A stretch of DNA of 64,000 nucleotides from the NCBI RefSeq assembly GCF_000377205.1, contig NZ_KB897905.1:492586-556585 (forward strand), given 5' to 3'. Source of the DNA: Thioalkalivibrio sp. ALJ3. Its GTDB lineage: Bacteria; Pseudomonadota; Gammaproteobacteria; Ectothiorhodospirales; Ectothiorhodospiraceae. Position numbers and translations under genes: made by a program. The notes under the pieces were generated by a model that was not told where the DNA came from, made no database searches, and saw only the letters and a list, made by a program, of their open reading frames with translations. This document shows, one piece after another, positions 57,726 to 64,000 of this stretch. The stretch's first letter is position 1. Each line of letters begins with the position of its first letter.

Positions 57726-59088
57726 AGTTGCTGCCGAAGGTCTGCGCGTTGGCGGCAGGGCGCACCAGCGCCTGATGCAGGTCATGCACCTCGCCATAGC
57801 CCATCAGGTCGGGCAGAGTGGCAATTTCCTCCGGCACATCCAGGCGCTCGCGCGCTTCGGTGATGGCCGTATCCTGGATGAACCACACGTCCGTTGCCTC
57901 ACCTTCGCGGCCGTCGGCCCACTCGAACCGCCCGATCTGGCGATGTTCGTTGCCATGCTCATCCACGTAGGTGGAGTCCGAGTAGCCCAGATCGATGGAG
58001 GCAATGCCGACTTCATCCAGGGTCAGCAGTTCACCCTCGTCCACCACGCCGTTGCCGTTGGCGTCCTGCCACAGGCGCAGGTCGCCCCAGGCCTCGTCGC
58101 CCGGGTCGATGCGGCCATTGCCGTTGGTGTCGTGGATGGCGAGCGCCTCGAAGCCATTCATGGCCGTCACGCCTTCCTCAATCTCGCTGGCGTTACCGAA
58201 CAGCTCGCTGCCGGTCTCGATCTCCTCGTTCCCGGTCAGGTCCATCGCCAGCAGCGCATCCTCCGGCCCCACCCAGCCAGTGGCCTGCGCAAACCCGTCA
58301 CCGTTGTGATCGAACTGCACGCCGGCCTCCAGGCCCAGCGTGGAAATGCCGTTGCCGTCCAGATCCAGAATAATCGGAGAAGCGTGGGACTGCCCACGAT
58401 CATATCTAGCCTGAACATCATCAACTTTCTTATCCGTGCTACTCCCCGTCACAAAATCGAAGACGGAATCCCACCCCGGGAAGAGCTTTTGTGATATGAG
58501 ACCAAGGCCAACGGACGCTGCCACTGCCGCCGCAAGGGGGGCCACCATGGCCCCACCCGCGATGCCAAATGCTGTAAGTAACGCCTTCGATCCCGCCAGT
58601 CCGACACTCCAACCAGCGACCCCTCCCAAGGCTCCAAATAGCGCCCCCGAAGCCCCATCCACGTCACCGGATGAATACTTCTCATACGCATCACCGGCCG
58701 TGTAAACAGTACCTAGCACCCCCGTAGCACGCCCGACTCCCGCTAGTGCGCGAGATTCGACCAAGGCATTGAACTCGCGCGCCGTCATCGTATCTCGGTT
58801 CGACGCAAGCTCCGAAAAGGCAGACGCTTGCCGCTGATACAGCTGCGCTTCTCGCGAATGACCCGCCTCTTGAGCAAGATGCGCCCGCTCCAGCGCCGTT
58901 TGATGCATTTCGTTTACTGCTCGAGCGCGCTCATCCGCAAGCGCGGTCGAGAATTCCTCAAAAGACTTAGATGCATCCAATGAGAGTGTTTCAGTGAGCC
59001 GAGTCGCAGCTGAAAGGGTATGCCCCGAAAGGCTTTCCAGAAACTCTCTATATTCCTTATGATGGACTTCTTCCTTGATTTCACTCAC
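57709..59088 (-). CDS. Truncated RTX protein with pore-former-like N-terminus
   Basis: 459 aa. Residues 1-~130 are charged helices. Residues ~145-205 are a long hydrophobic Gly/Ala-rich pair of helices (GALFGALGGVAGWSVGLAGS, then AFGIAGGAMVAPLAAAVAAS), like the hairpin of pore-forming colicins. Residues ~230-443 are the shared EF-hand block. It then ends with 16 unrelated residues, with no RTX repeats or secretion tail, so it is probably not secreted as such. Its start overlaps the upstream membrane gene by 4 bases. It may be a silent cassette able to recombine into the full gene. Confidence 0.78.
   Translation of the reverse strand: MSEIKEEVHHKEYREFLESLSGHTLSAATRLTETLSLDASKSFEEFSTALADERARAVNEMHQTALERAHLAQEAGHSREAQLYQRQASAFSELASNRDTMTAREFNALVESRALAGVGRATGVLGTVYTAGDAYEKYSSGDVDGASGALFGALGGVAGWSVGLAGSKALLTAFGIAGGAMVAPLAAAVAASVGLGLISQKLFPGWDSVFDFVTGSSTDKKVDDVQARYDRGQSHASPIILDLDGNGISTLGLEAGVQFDHNGDGFAQATGWVGPEDALLAMDLTGNEEIETGSELFGNASEIEEGVTAMNGFEALAIHDTNGNGRIDPGDEAWGDLRLWQDANGNGVVDEGELLTLDEVGIASIDLGYSDSTYVDEHGNEHRQIGRFEWADGREGEATDVWFIQDTAITEARERLDVPEEIATLPDLMGYGEVHDLHQALVRPAANAQTFGSNFDRVA
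57761..58391 (-). repeat. Shared 631-bp block, copy in the truncated RTX gene
   Basis: Gap-free match to 55093-55723. Its left edge is exactly where the truncated gene leaves RTX sequence, 36 bases before the promoter element of copy 2. Confidence 0.85.
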
Positions 59089-59690
59089 GACAAATCACTC
59101 CTTCTTCCAAAAATATCACTGACCAAGAGACCCAACATGACAAACAAAGCGGATGTTAACAAAGAAAGAAAATACAAAACAAAATACAAAAAAGCTGCCG
59201 CCACGACTGGAACCCCGAACCAAGGATCAAGCGCCTCCGTCATGCCGCCCGACACCCTGTCCGGATCAGCAGCAGGCAATACGGCATAAAAATAGCTAAA
59301 AACTACAAATATAAAAAACATCCAAAACCAGAACGTGCCCCAAATAAGCCTCACAAGAGTAGCCCCATAAACGCGTTCGCGACACAATGATCTCGGCATT
59401 CTAAAAATAAAAAAAATAAGCGAAAAAGGGGCGACCACAATAACTGCGGACAAAGCTATTCTTATGCCTATGGCATCTTGACGAGTGTCTGCGATCGTAT
59501 CGATAAGCGGAACCCAAACTGCGACAACCTCAGAACCTCCCTGAATTGCACGATGGACTGCAGATTCCCCTGAAAAGTCAAAAAGTGATATCAACACAAT
59601 CACCGCCAATGGCCCCCAGAACACCACACCAAAAGCGCGGAGCTTGCTCGAATCAAAAATTGTTTTTTGTGACTTCGATTGCGCGCTCAT
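59085..59690 (-). CDS. Putative immunity membrane protein for the pore-former-like RTX
   Basis: 201-aa protein with about four hydrophobic helices, paralogue of 45028. Immunity proteins to pore-forming colicins are inner-membrane proteins of similar size and topology, encoded beside the toxin gene. Here the stop overlaps the toxin start as ATGA. The DNA is markedly AT-rich compared with the core genome, like the first 700 bases of the toxin gene, which suggests the pair arrived together. AGGGAT precedes the ATG. Confidence 0.72.
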   Translation of the reverse strand: MSAQSKSQKTIFDSSKLRAFGVVFWGPLAVIVLISLFDFSGESAVHRAIQGGSEVVAVWVPLIDTIADTRQDAIGIRIALSAVIVVAPFSLIFFIFRMPRSLCRERVYGATLVRLIWGTFWFWMFFIFVVFSYFYAVLPAADPDRVSGGMTEALDPWFGVPVVAAAFLYFVLYFLSLLTSALFVMLGLLVSDIFGRRSDLS

Positions 59691-59701
59691 GTGTCATATC
59701 C

Positions 59702-59800
59702 CTATGTATCGGGGCCTTCCGGGATCAGGCTTAGCCGTTCTCGCAAGCCGTTTGAGTCAATCCGAGACTTTTCCGCAGTGTCGAGCGAGGCGGAATGAGC
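59702..59800 (-). pseudogene. Possible remnant of an RTX C-terminus
   Basis: In a different frame from the RTX fragment that ends at 59959, the minus strand encodes LDTAEKSRIDSNGLRERL and a stop. This resembles the last residues of the full RTX protein (GADESRIPEAYREQL). It suggests that the fragment once continued to a normal secretion tail and was cut down. The match is short. I see nothing else in 59691-59958. Confidence 0.3.
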
Positions 59801-59958
59801 GATGCCTCGTGCCCAGTGTTTGGTCCAGAAGGCGGCGACACCTTGCTTCCGGTGTCCAGGGCGCTCTGGGATCCCAGTGGGAGGGCTTCCGAATGAACCG
59901 GCGGGCATCGGTTTTCTGGAAACTGTTCGGCAGCCACGTTGCAAACCGCTTCTTACCT

Positions 59959-61317
59959 TCACGGTCTGACGCGGAAAGATGCGTCGGGGAGATCGATGAT
60001 CTCTCCGTCGGCAAGACGCACGGCGTGCAGGCTGTGGCGCTTGGGGTGGATGGAGCCAAACCAGTTCTGGATGCGGATGCTGTCCTCGCCGTTGCGGTGG
60101 GCGAGGACCAGTTCGTGGCCTTCCACCTGGATATCGAGGTCTTCGGCGCGGATGCCCGGAGCCACTTCGATGACGCTACGGCCGCGGTCTCCGTACATCT
60201 CGATCAGGGTGTTGTGGCCGCTGCCGACGCCGAACCGGTAGGTATTGTTGCCGGCTCCGCCGTACAGGAGGTCATCACCGGGACCGGGGTGCAGGGTGTC
60301 GTCGCCATACCCGCCGAGCAGCCAGTCCCCACCGGGTCCGGCCTTCAGCGTTGCGCCACCCTCATGCGCCACCACGATCTCGCGCGCCGCCGTTCCCTGC
60401 CCGTCCATGCGCACCGCGTCCCAGCCCAGCGCCATTAGCGCGCTCTGTAGAGCAGGGTCGTTCCCGGCCTCGAGCAGCCAGTCGCGCATCAGGCGGTAGG
60501 GATCGAAGCCCATTGCCCGCAGGCGCTCGCCGCCAGCCCGTTCAAACTCGAACAGATCGGTCAGCCCCCGGGCCGAGTCACGCACGAAGGTTTCCTGCAG
60601 GTTGCTTGTTGTGTCGGAGAAGTCGAAGCCGAGACCGGATGCGTTCACGCGAAAGGCGATCGCATCGAAATAGGGCGCCAAGTGCGTTTGCCGCATGAGC
60701 TGGCTGTACATCTCGGTTTTCAGGATGTCGAAGGCCTTGTGCAGCTCAGCGGCACCGCCGGGGCGCGGATTCGGGCTCCCCTGCTGGCGGAAATCCCGCT
60801 CCAGAAAGGCCTCCAGAGTGGACAGCTTGCGGCCATCGATGTTGGGCCCGCGGCCTTCCGGGTCGACATCGGCGGCGCCGGCCCACTCGAACAGCAAGCC
60901 CTTCATGCGTGCACGACGAGCCTGCACGTCGAGCTCGTCTCGAAAGGCGTCGAGGTGTTCGCGCAAACGCCCGTTCTCGTCATGCTCCAGGGCTTTGCGA
61001 AGATCCGGCACGCGACCATAGCCCCGGAGATCCGGCTCGGCTCCGGCGGACTCCAGAAGGTCCCGACCAGAATGATCGCTAAAGGACGACGAATCCAGCT
61101 GCCGTTGAGAATCCCCGGATGCAGGTTCCGGCGAGCCGTCACTCGAGGACCGTCCCATCGAGAATGAGCGGCCCGTGGCTGCGGAGTATCCTCGCTCAAA
61201 CCCGTCGGCAAACTCGACCGCAAACTGGTTCATGCCGTTGCGAACATCGGGCATGTACGCGTACCCGGCGCCCAGTCCGGCCAGCACCAGTAATACGGTA
61301 ACCAGGGCCGGCTTCAT
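59959..61317 (-). CDS. RTX middle-domain fragment with its own membrane helix
   Basis: 452-aa protein. It starts with a hydrophobic stretch (MKPALVTVLLVLAGLGAGYA), then a short polar linker. From residue ~110 it matches residues ~455-850 of the full RTX protein: LLFEWAGAADVDPEGRGPNI, RQTHLAPYFDAI and two RTX turns (GGYGDDTL, GGAGNNTYRF). It lacks the tandem repeats and tail. It may be a decayed RTX gene fused to a leader, or a real periplasmic protein that binds or competes with the RTX protein. It lies behind promoter-leader copy 3. Confidence 0.68.
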   Translation of the reverse strand: MKPALVTVLLVLAGLGAGYAYMPDVRNGMNQFAVEFADGFERGYSAATGRSFSMGRSSSDGSPEPASGDSQRQLDSSSFSDHSGRDLLESAGAEPDLRGYGRVPDLRKALEHDENGRLREHLDAFRDELDVQARRARMKGLLFEWAGAADVDPEGRGPNIDGRKLSTLEAFLERDFRQQGSPNPRPGGAAELHKAFDILKTEMYSQLMRQTHLAPYFDAIAFRVNASGLGFDFSDTTSNLQETFVRDSARGLTDLFEFERAGGERLRAMGFDPYRLMRDWLLEAGNDPALQSALMALGWDAVRMDGQGTAAREIVVAHEGGATLKAGPGGDWLLGGYGDDTLHPGPGDDLLYGGAGNNTYRFGVGSGHNTLIEMYGDRGRSVIEVAPGIRAEDLDIQVEGHELVLAHRNGEDSIRIQNWFGSIHPKRHSLHAVRLADGEIIDLPDASFRVRP

Positions 61318-61758
61318 GCGATCGCCTTCCGAGCGACCCAGGCAGTAACAGCCAAGTTCACGTGCGCAGTGGTCGATTGCGAGGGCGACCGGCCAAGGCT
61401 GCGGGGCCAAGAAGCCTCAGATCGGTCGTACGCGAGACACCCGAACTCACTAGGGCCTGCCCATGGAATGCTGGCAGGGCCTCCGCAGCCGGATCCTTCT
61501 CGAAGTGTGGACGCGCCAATCCGTGGCGAGGTCATGGACAATCCCTTTCCATGAATATGGTTGCGCAGCCTGAAGAGATGCCGGCTGGGTGTCAAGGCAG
61601 CGGCGCGTAACCCGCCGTTCCGTCAGGCCTGCGCTGTGCGGGGAGATGCCACGCTGACCTGCAGGGCTGGTATCCTCGCAGTCCGTTTATGGTGGCCGCT
61701 TTGGGCGGTCGCGCAAGACCTTTCCGGGCTCGCCCCGACCGAGGATTCTGGAGGCCGC
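61318..61758. other. Right edge of the island, intergenic
   Basis: 441 bases between divergent genes. It holds promoter-leader copy 3 at 61514-61595. No gene is supported in 61596-61758; this is where the island meets the DUF971-ubiE core. No direct repeat, tRNA or integrase marks the junction. Confidence 0.5.
61514..61595 (-). promoter_or_regulatory. Conserved promoter and double-hairpin leader, copy 3
   Basis: Minus strand: TTGACA (61595-61590), 17 bases, CAGGCT (61572-61567), 13 bases, CATGGA-N9-TCCATG (61553-61533), then CGCCA-CGGAT-TGGCG (61528-61514). From 61512 to 61554 it differs from copy 1 at only a few positions. It would drive the RTX fragment at 59959 and perhaps the genes beyond. 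Confidence 0.7.
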
Positions 61759-62124
61759 ATGAGCAGTAAGCACCGACCCACCGATATCCAGTTGCATCAG
61801 AAGTCCCGCATCCTGGAGCTGACCTACTCCGACGGCTCGCATTTCGAGCTGCCCTGCGAATTTCTGCGCGTGTACTCGCCCTCGGCCGAGGTACGCGGGC
61901 ACGGCCCGGGCCAGGAGGTGCTGCAGGTGGGCAAGGAGGATGTGAACATCACCGGGATCGAGCCGGTCGGTAACTATGCGGTGAAGCTGGAGTTCTCTGA
62001 CGGCCACGACACCGGCATCTATGATTGGGACTACCTGCACAAGCTCGGCACGGAGCAGGAAAGTCTGTGGCAGGATTACCTGGATCGGCTGAAAGAGGCC
62101 GGCCACGAGCGCAAGACGCACTGA
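61759..62124 (+). CDS. DUF971 family protein
   Basis: 121-aa protein with the DUF971 pattern: [33 protein letters not shown] (split here as [19 protein letters not shown] and [11 protein letters not shown]), then [20 protein letters not shown]. The domain is also the N-terminal part of gamma-butyrobetaine hydroxylase-like proteins; as a stand-alone its role is unknown. In many gammaproteobacteria it follows hslU and precedes ubiE. GGAGG precedes the ATG at 61759. Confidence 0.9.
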   Translation: MSSKHRPTDIQLHQKSRILELTYSDGSHFELPCEFLRVYSPSAEVRGHGPGQEVLQVGKEDVNITGIEPVGNYAVKLEFSDGHDTGIYDWDYLHKLGTEQESLWQDYLDRLKEAGHERKTH

Positions 62125-62126
62125 CG

Positions 62127-62876
62127 ATGAAAGAAGAGCCCGGCAAGACCCACTTCGGCTACCAGAGCGTCCCCGAGTCCGAGAAAGCCTCGCGGGTCGG
62201 CGAGGTGTTCCACTCGGTCGCCTCGCACTACGACGTGATGAACGATCTGATGTCGATGGGCATCCACCGCATCTGGAAGCGCTACACCCTGGAGCGCACC
62301 GGCGTGCGCCCGGGCATGAAGATCCTGGATCTGGCCGGGGGCACCGGGGACCTGGCCGGGGCCTTTGCCCCGCGCGTCGGGCCGAAGGGGCAGATCGTGG
62401 TCTGCGACATCAATGCCTCGATGCTGGAGGCCGGGCGCGACCGCATGCTGGACGAGGGCCACGTGGGCAACCTCGACTTCGTGCAGGCGGATGCGGAACA
62501 GCTCCCCTATCCGGATGACTACTTCGACCGCGTGACCATCGCCTTTGGCCTGCGCAACGTGACCCGCAAGGAGCGCGCGCTGGCCGAGATGCGCCGGGTG
62601 ATCAAGCCGGGCGGGCGCGTGCTGGTGCTGGAGTTCTCGCAGCCGATGGCGCCGCTGCGCCCGATCTACGATGTTTATTCGTTCAAGATGCTGCCGCTGA
62701 TGGGCAAGCTGGTCGCCAACGATGCGGACAGCTATCGCTACCTGGCGGAGTCCATCCGCATGCATCCGGATCAGGAGACCCTGGCCGGGATGATGCGCGA
62801 TGCCGGGCTGGAGCGGGTCGAGTATGACAACCTGACCGGCGGCATCGTCGCCCTGCACCGCGGCACGAAACTGTAG
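62127..62876 (+). CDS. ubiE: Ubiquinone/menaquinone C-methyltransferase UbiE
   Basis: 249-aa SAM methyltransferase. Signature sequences are [18 protein letters not shown], the SAM loop [14 protein letters not shown] and [20 protein letters not shown]. It methylates the quinone ring at C-2 of the benzoquinol intermediate. It starts 2 bases after DUF971 and precedes ubiJ and ubiB, the usual order. Confidence 0.95.
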   Translation: MKEEPGKTHFGYQSVPESEKASRVGEVFHSVASHYDVMNDLMSMGIHRIWKRYTLERTGVRPGMKILDLAGGTGDLAGAFAPRVGPKGQIVVCDINASMLEAGRDRMLDEGHVGNLDFVQADAEQLPYPDDYFDRVTIAFGLRNVTRKERALAEMRRVIKPGGRVLVLEFSQPMAPLRPIYDVYSFKMLPLMGKLVANDADSYRYLAESIRMHPDQETLAGMMRDAGLERVEYDNLTGGIVALHRGTKL

Positions 62877-62883
62877 CGTTTTC

Positions 62884-63507
62884 ATGGCCGAACCCATCGC
62901 ACTGCCCAGTCCGTTCACGGCCCTGATCGAGGTCGCGCTGAACGAGCACCTGGCGAGCGCGCCGGAGAAGGACCGGGCGCGCTTGGCCGGGCGCGCGATC
63001 GCTATCGTGATCGAGCCCCCGGGGCTGGCCTTTTCACTGGCCGGGGCCGCGGATCGCCTGCAGGTCGTCGGTGGTGTCGAGGACCCGGTAGATGTGCAGC
63101 TGGCGGGCTCGCCGCTGTCGCTGGCCGCGGCGCTGGGGCGCGACGACCGCTCCGGGCTGACCATCACCGGTGACGCCACCGTCCTCTCCGATCTGCAGCA
63201 TGCGCTGCGCGACTCCGGGGTCGACTGGGAGGGGCTGTTCGAGCGCTTTGCCGGCGCCGGGGCCGCCGGGCCGTTGCGCCACCTGCTGGATCAGGCCCGC
63301 GGGAGCCTGCGCCACCTCGGCCGCCGCTCCGCGGAGGATACCGCCGACTATCTGCGCGACGAGCTGGAGTGGCTGCCTGCCGGCGGGGCGTTTGAGGCTT
63401 TTGCCGAAGACGTCGCCGACCTGCGTGACGGAGTCGCCCGGCTGGATGCGCGGCTGCGCCAGATGGAGACCCAGTCCGTCTCCGATACCGACGACCGGCA
63501 GGCCTGA
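62884..63507 (+). CDS. ubiJ: Ubiquinone biosynthesis accessory factor UbiJ
   Basis: 207-aa protein with an N-terminal SCP2 lipid-binding domain (residues about 10-110) and a helical C-terminus. UbiJ organises the Ubi complex and binds ubiquinone precursors, with UbiK as partner. It has an alternating hydrophobic pattern and sits between ubiE and ubiB. Its stop overlaps the ubiB start as TGATG. Confidence 0.88.
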   Translation: MAEPIALPSPFTALIEVALNEHLASAPEKDRARLAGRAIAIVIEPPGLAFSLAGAADRLQVVGGVEDPVDVQLAGSPLSLAAALGRDDRSGLTITGDATVLSDLQHALRDSGVDWEGLFERFAGAGAAGPLRHLLDQARGSLRHLGRRSAEDTADYLRDELEWLPAGGAFEAFAEDVADLRDGVARLDARLRQMETQSVSDTDDRQA

Positions 63508-64000
63508 TGCGCCGCGCGCTGTACCGGGGGCTGCGGCTGTGGACCATCGCGCGGGTCCTGGTGCGCTATCGCCTCGATGTCATCCTGTTCACGCTGAAGC
63601 CGCTGCGGCCACTGAGCTTTCTGCTCTACCTCGCGCCCTGGAACTGGTTTCGCCGCACTGAAGGCACCCGCGGCGAGCGCATCCGCCGCGCGCTGGAGGA
63701 CCTGGGGCCGATCTTCATCAAGTTCGGGCAGATGCTGTCCACCCGACGCGACCTGCTGCCGGACGACATCGCGATCGAATTGGCGCGGCTGCAGGACCGG
63801 GTGCCCCCGTTCCCGTTCGAGCAGGCGCGCGCGCTGATCGAGGCGGAACTGGAACGCCCGATCGAGATCGCCTTCGCCACGTTCGAGGACACCCCGATCG
63901 CCTCGGCCTCCATCGCCCAGGTACACGCGGCCACGCTGCAGGACGGGCGCAAGGTGGTGGTCAAGGTCGTGCGCCCCGGCATCCTCAAGACCATCCGCGC
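63507..64000 (+). CDS. ubiB: Ubiquinone biosynthesis regulatory kinase-like UbiB (partial)
   Basis: The first 164 residues of UbiB; the gene runs out of the window. The family KxGQ motif lies in [19 protein letters not shown], the Ala-rich nucleotide loop in [13 protein letters not shown], and the ATP-binding Lys in VVVKVVRPG. UbiB is an atypical kinase-like ATPase required for ubiquinone synthesis. The start overlaps ubiJ by one base. Confidence 0.95.
   Translation, partial: MRRALYRGLRLWTIARVLVRYRLDVILFTLKPLRPLSFLLYLAPWNWFRRTEGTRGERIRRALEDLGPIFIKFGQMLSTRRDLLPDDIAIELARLQDRVPPFPFEQARALIEAELERPIEIAFATFEDTPIASASIAQVHAATLQDGRKVVVKVVRPGILKTIR

Overview
The window is a high-GC gammaproteobacterial chromosome segment, most likely from a chemolithoautotrophic sulfur oxidiser of the Ectothiorhodospiraceae / Thioalkalivibrio type. 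The evidence is soxYZ, a cytoplasmic sulfite dehydrogenase operon (soeABC), a diheme c-type cytochrome, two FNR/ANR-type boxes and typical gammaproteobacterial housekeeping synteny (lptM-lysA-dapF-DUF484-xerC-hslVU and DUF971-ubiE-ubiJ-ubiB). The genus is an inference.

Layout. 1-8.5 kb: biotin (bioC, bioH), plsY, tsaD, a MidA-type methyltransferase divergent from a pteridine-reductase-like SDR, ubiK, yifB/comM and a cytochrome c. 8.6-9.4 kb: tRNA-Arg(CCG), a run of four GCA-loop hairpins, partial repeats of the tRNA 3' end, and a small membrane protein behind an FNR box. 9.5-15.5 kb: soeABC divergent from moaA, which makes the cofactor precursor for SoeA. 15.5-26.8 kb: phosphate transporter with its DUF47 partner, a TPP riboswitch carrying a roughly 300-nt structured insertion ahead of thiC, a PagL-like barrel, a diguanylate cyclase, an FHA protein with a membrane Ser/Thr kinase, a cupin and gpmI. 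26.9-33.4 kb: one long minus-strand run hisB-H-A-F-E-tatA-B-C, then soxYZ. 33.7-40.4 kb: lptM, lysA, a methyltransferase, dapF, DUF484, xerC, hslV, hslU. 40.5-61.6 kb: an accessory island. 61.7-64 kb: DUF971, ubiE, ubiJ and the start of ubiB.

The island sits between hslU and DUF971-ubiE, which are often neighbours in related bacteria. It encodes a type I secretion ABC transporter and HlyD adaptor, one full-length RTX/EF-hand protein (1514 aa), a truncated RTX protein with a different N-terminal domain that resembles a colicin-type hydrophobic hairpin, a third RTX fragment, and an array of membrane proteins from two recurrent families. The two RTX genes share a gap-free 631-bp central block but have unrelated, more AT-rich N-termini. 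The membrane genes are mosaics of one another. Three cassettes are headed by the same promoter plus double-hairpin leader. I read this as a type I-secreted polymorphic bacteriocin locus whose toxic N-terminal domains can be exchanged, together with stored (orphan) immunity genes. No function is proven by sequence alone.
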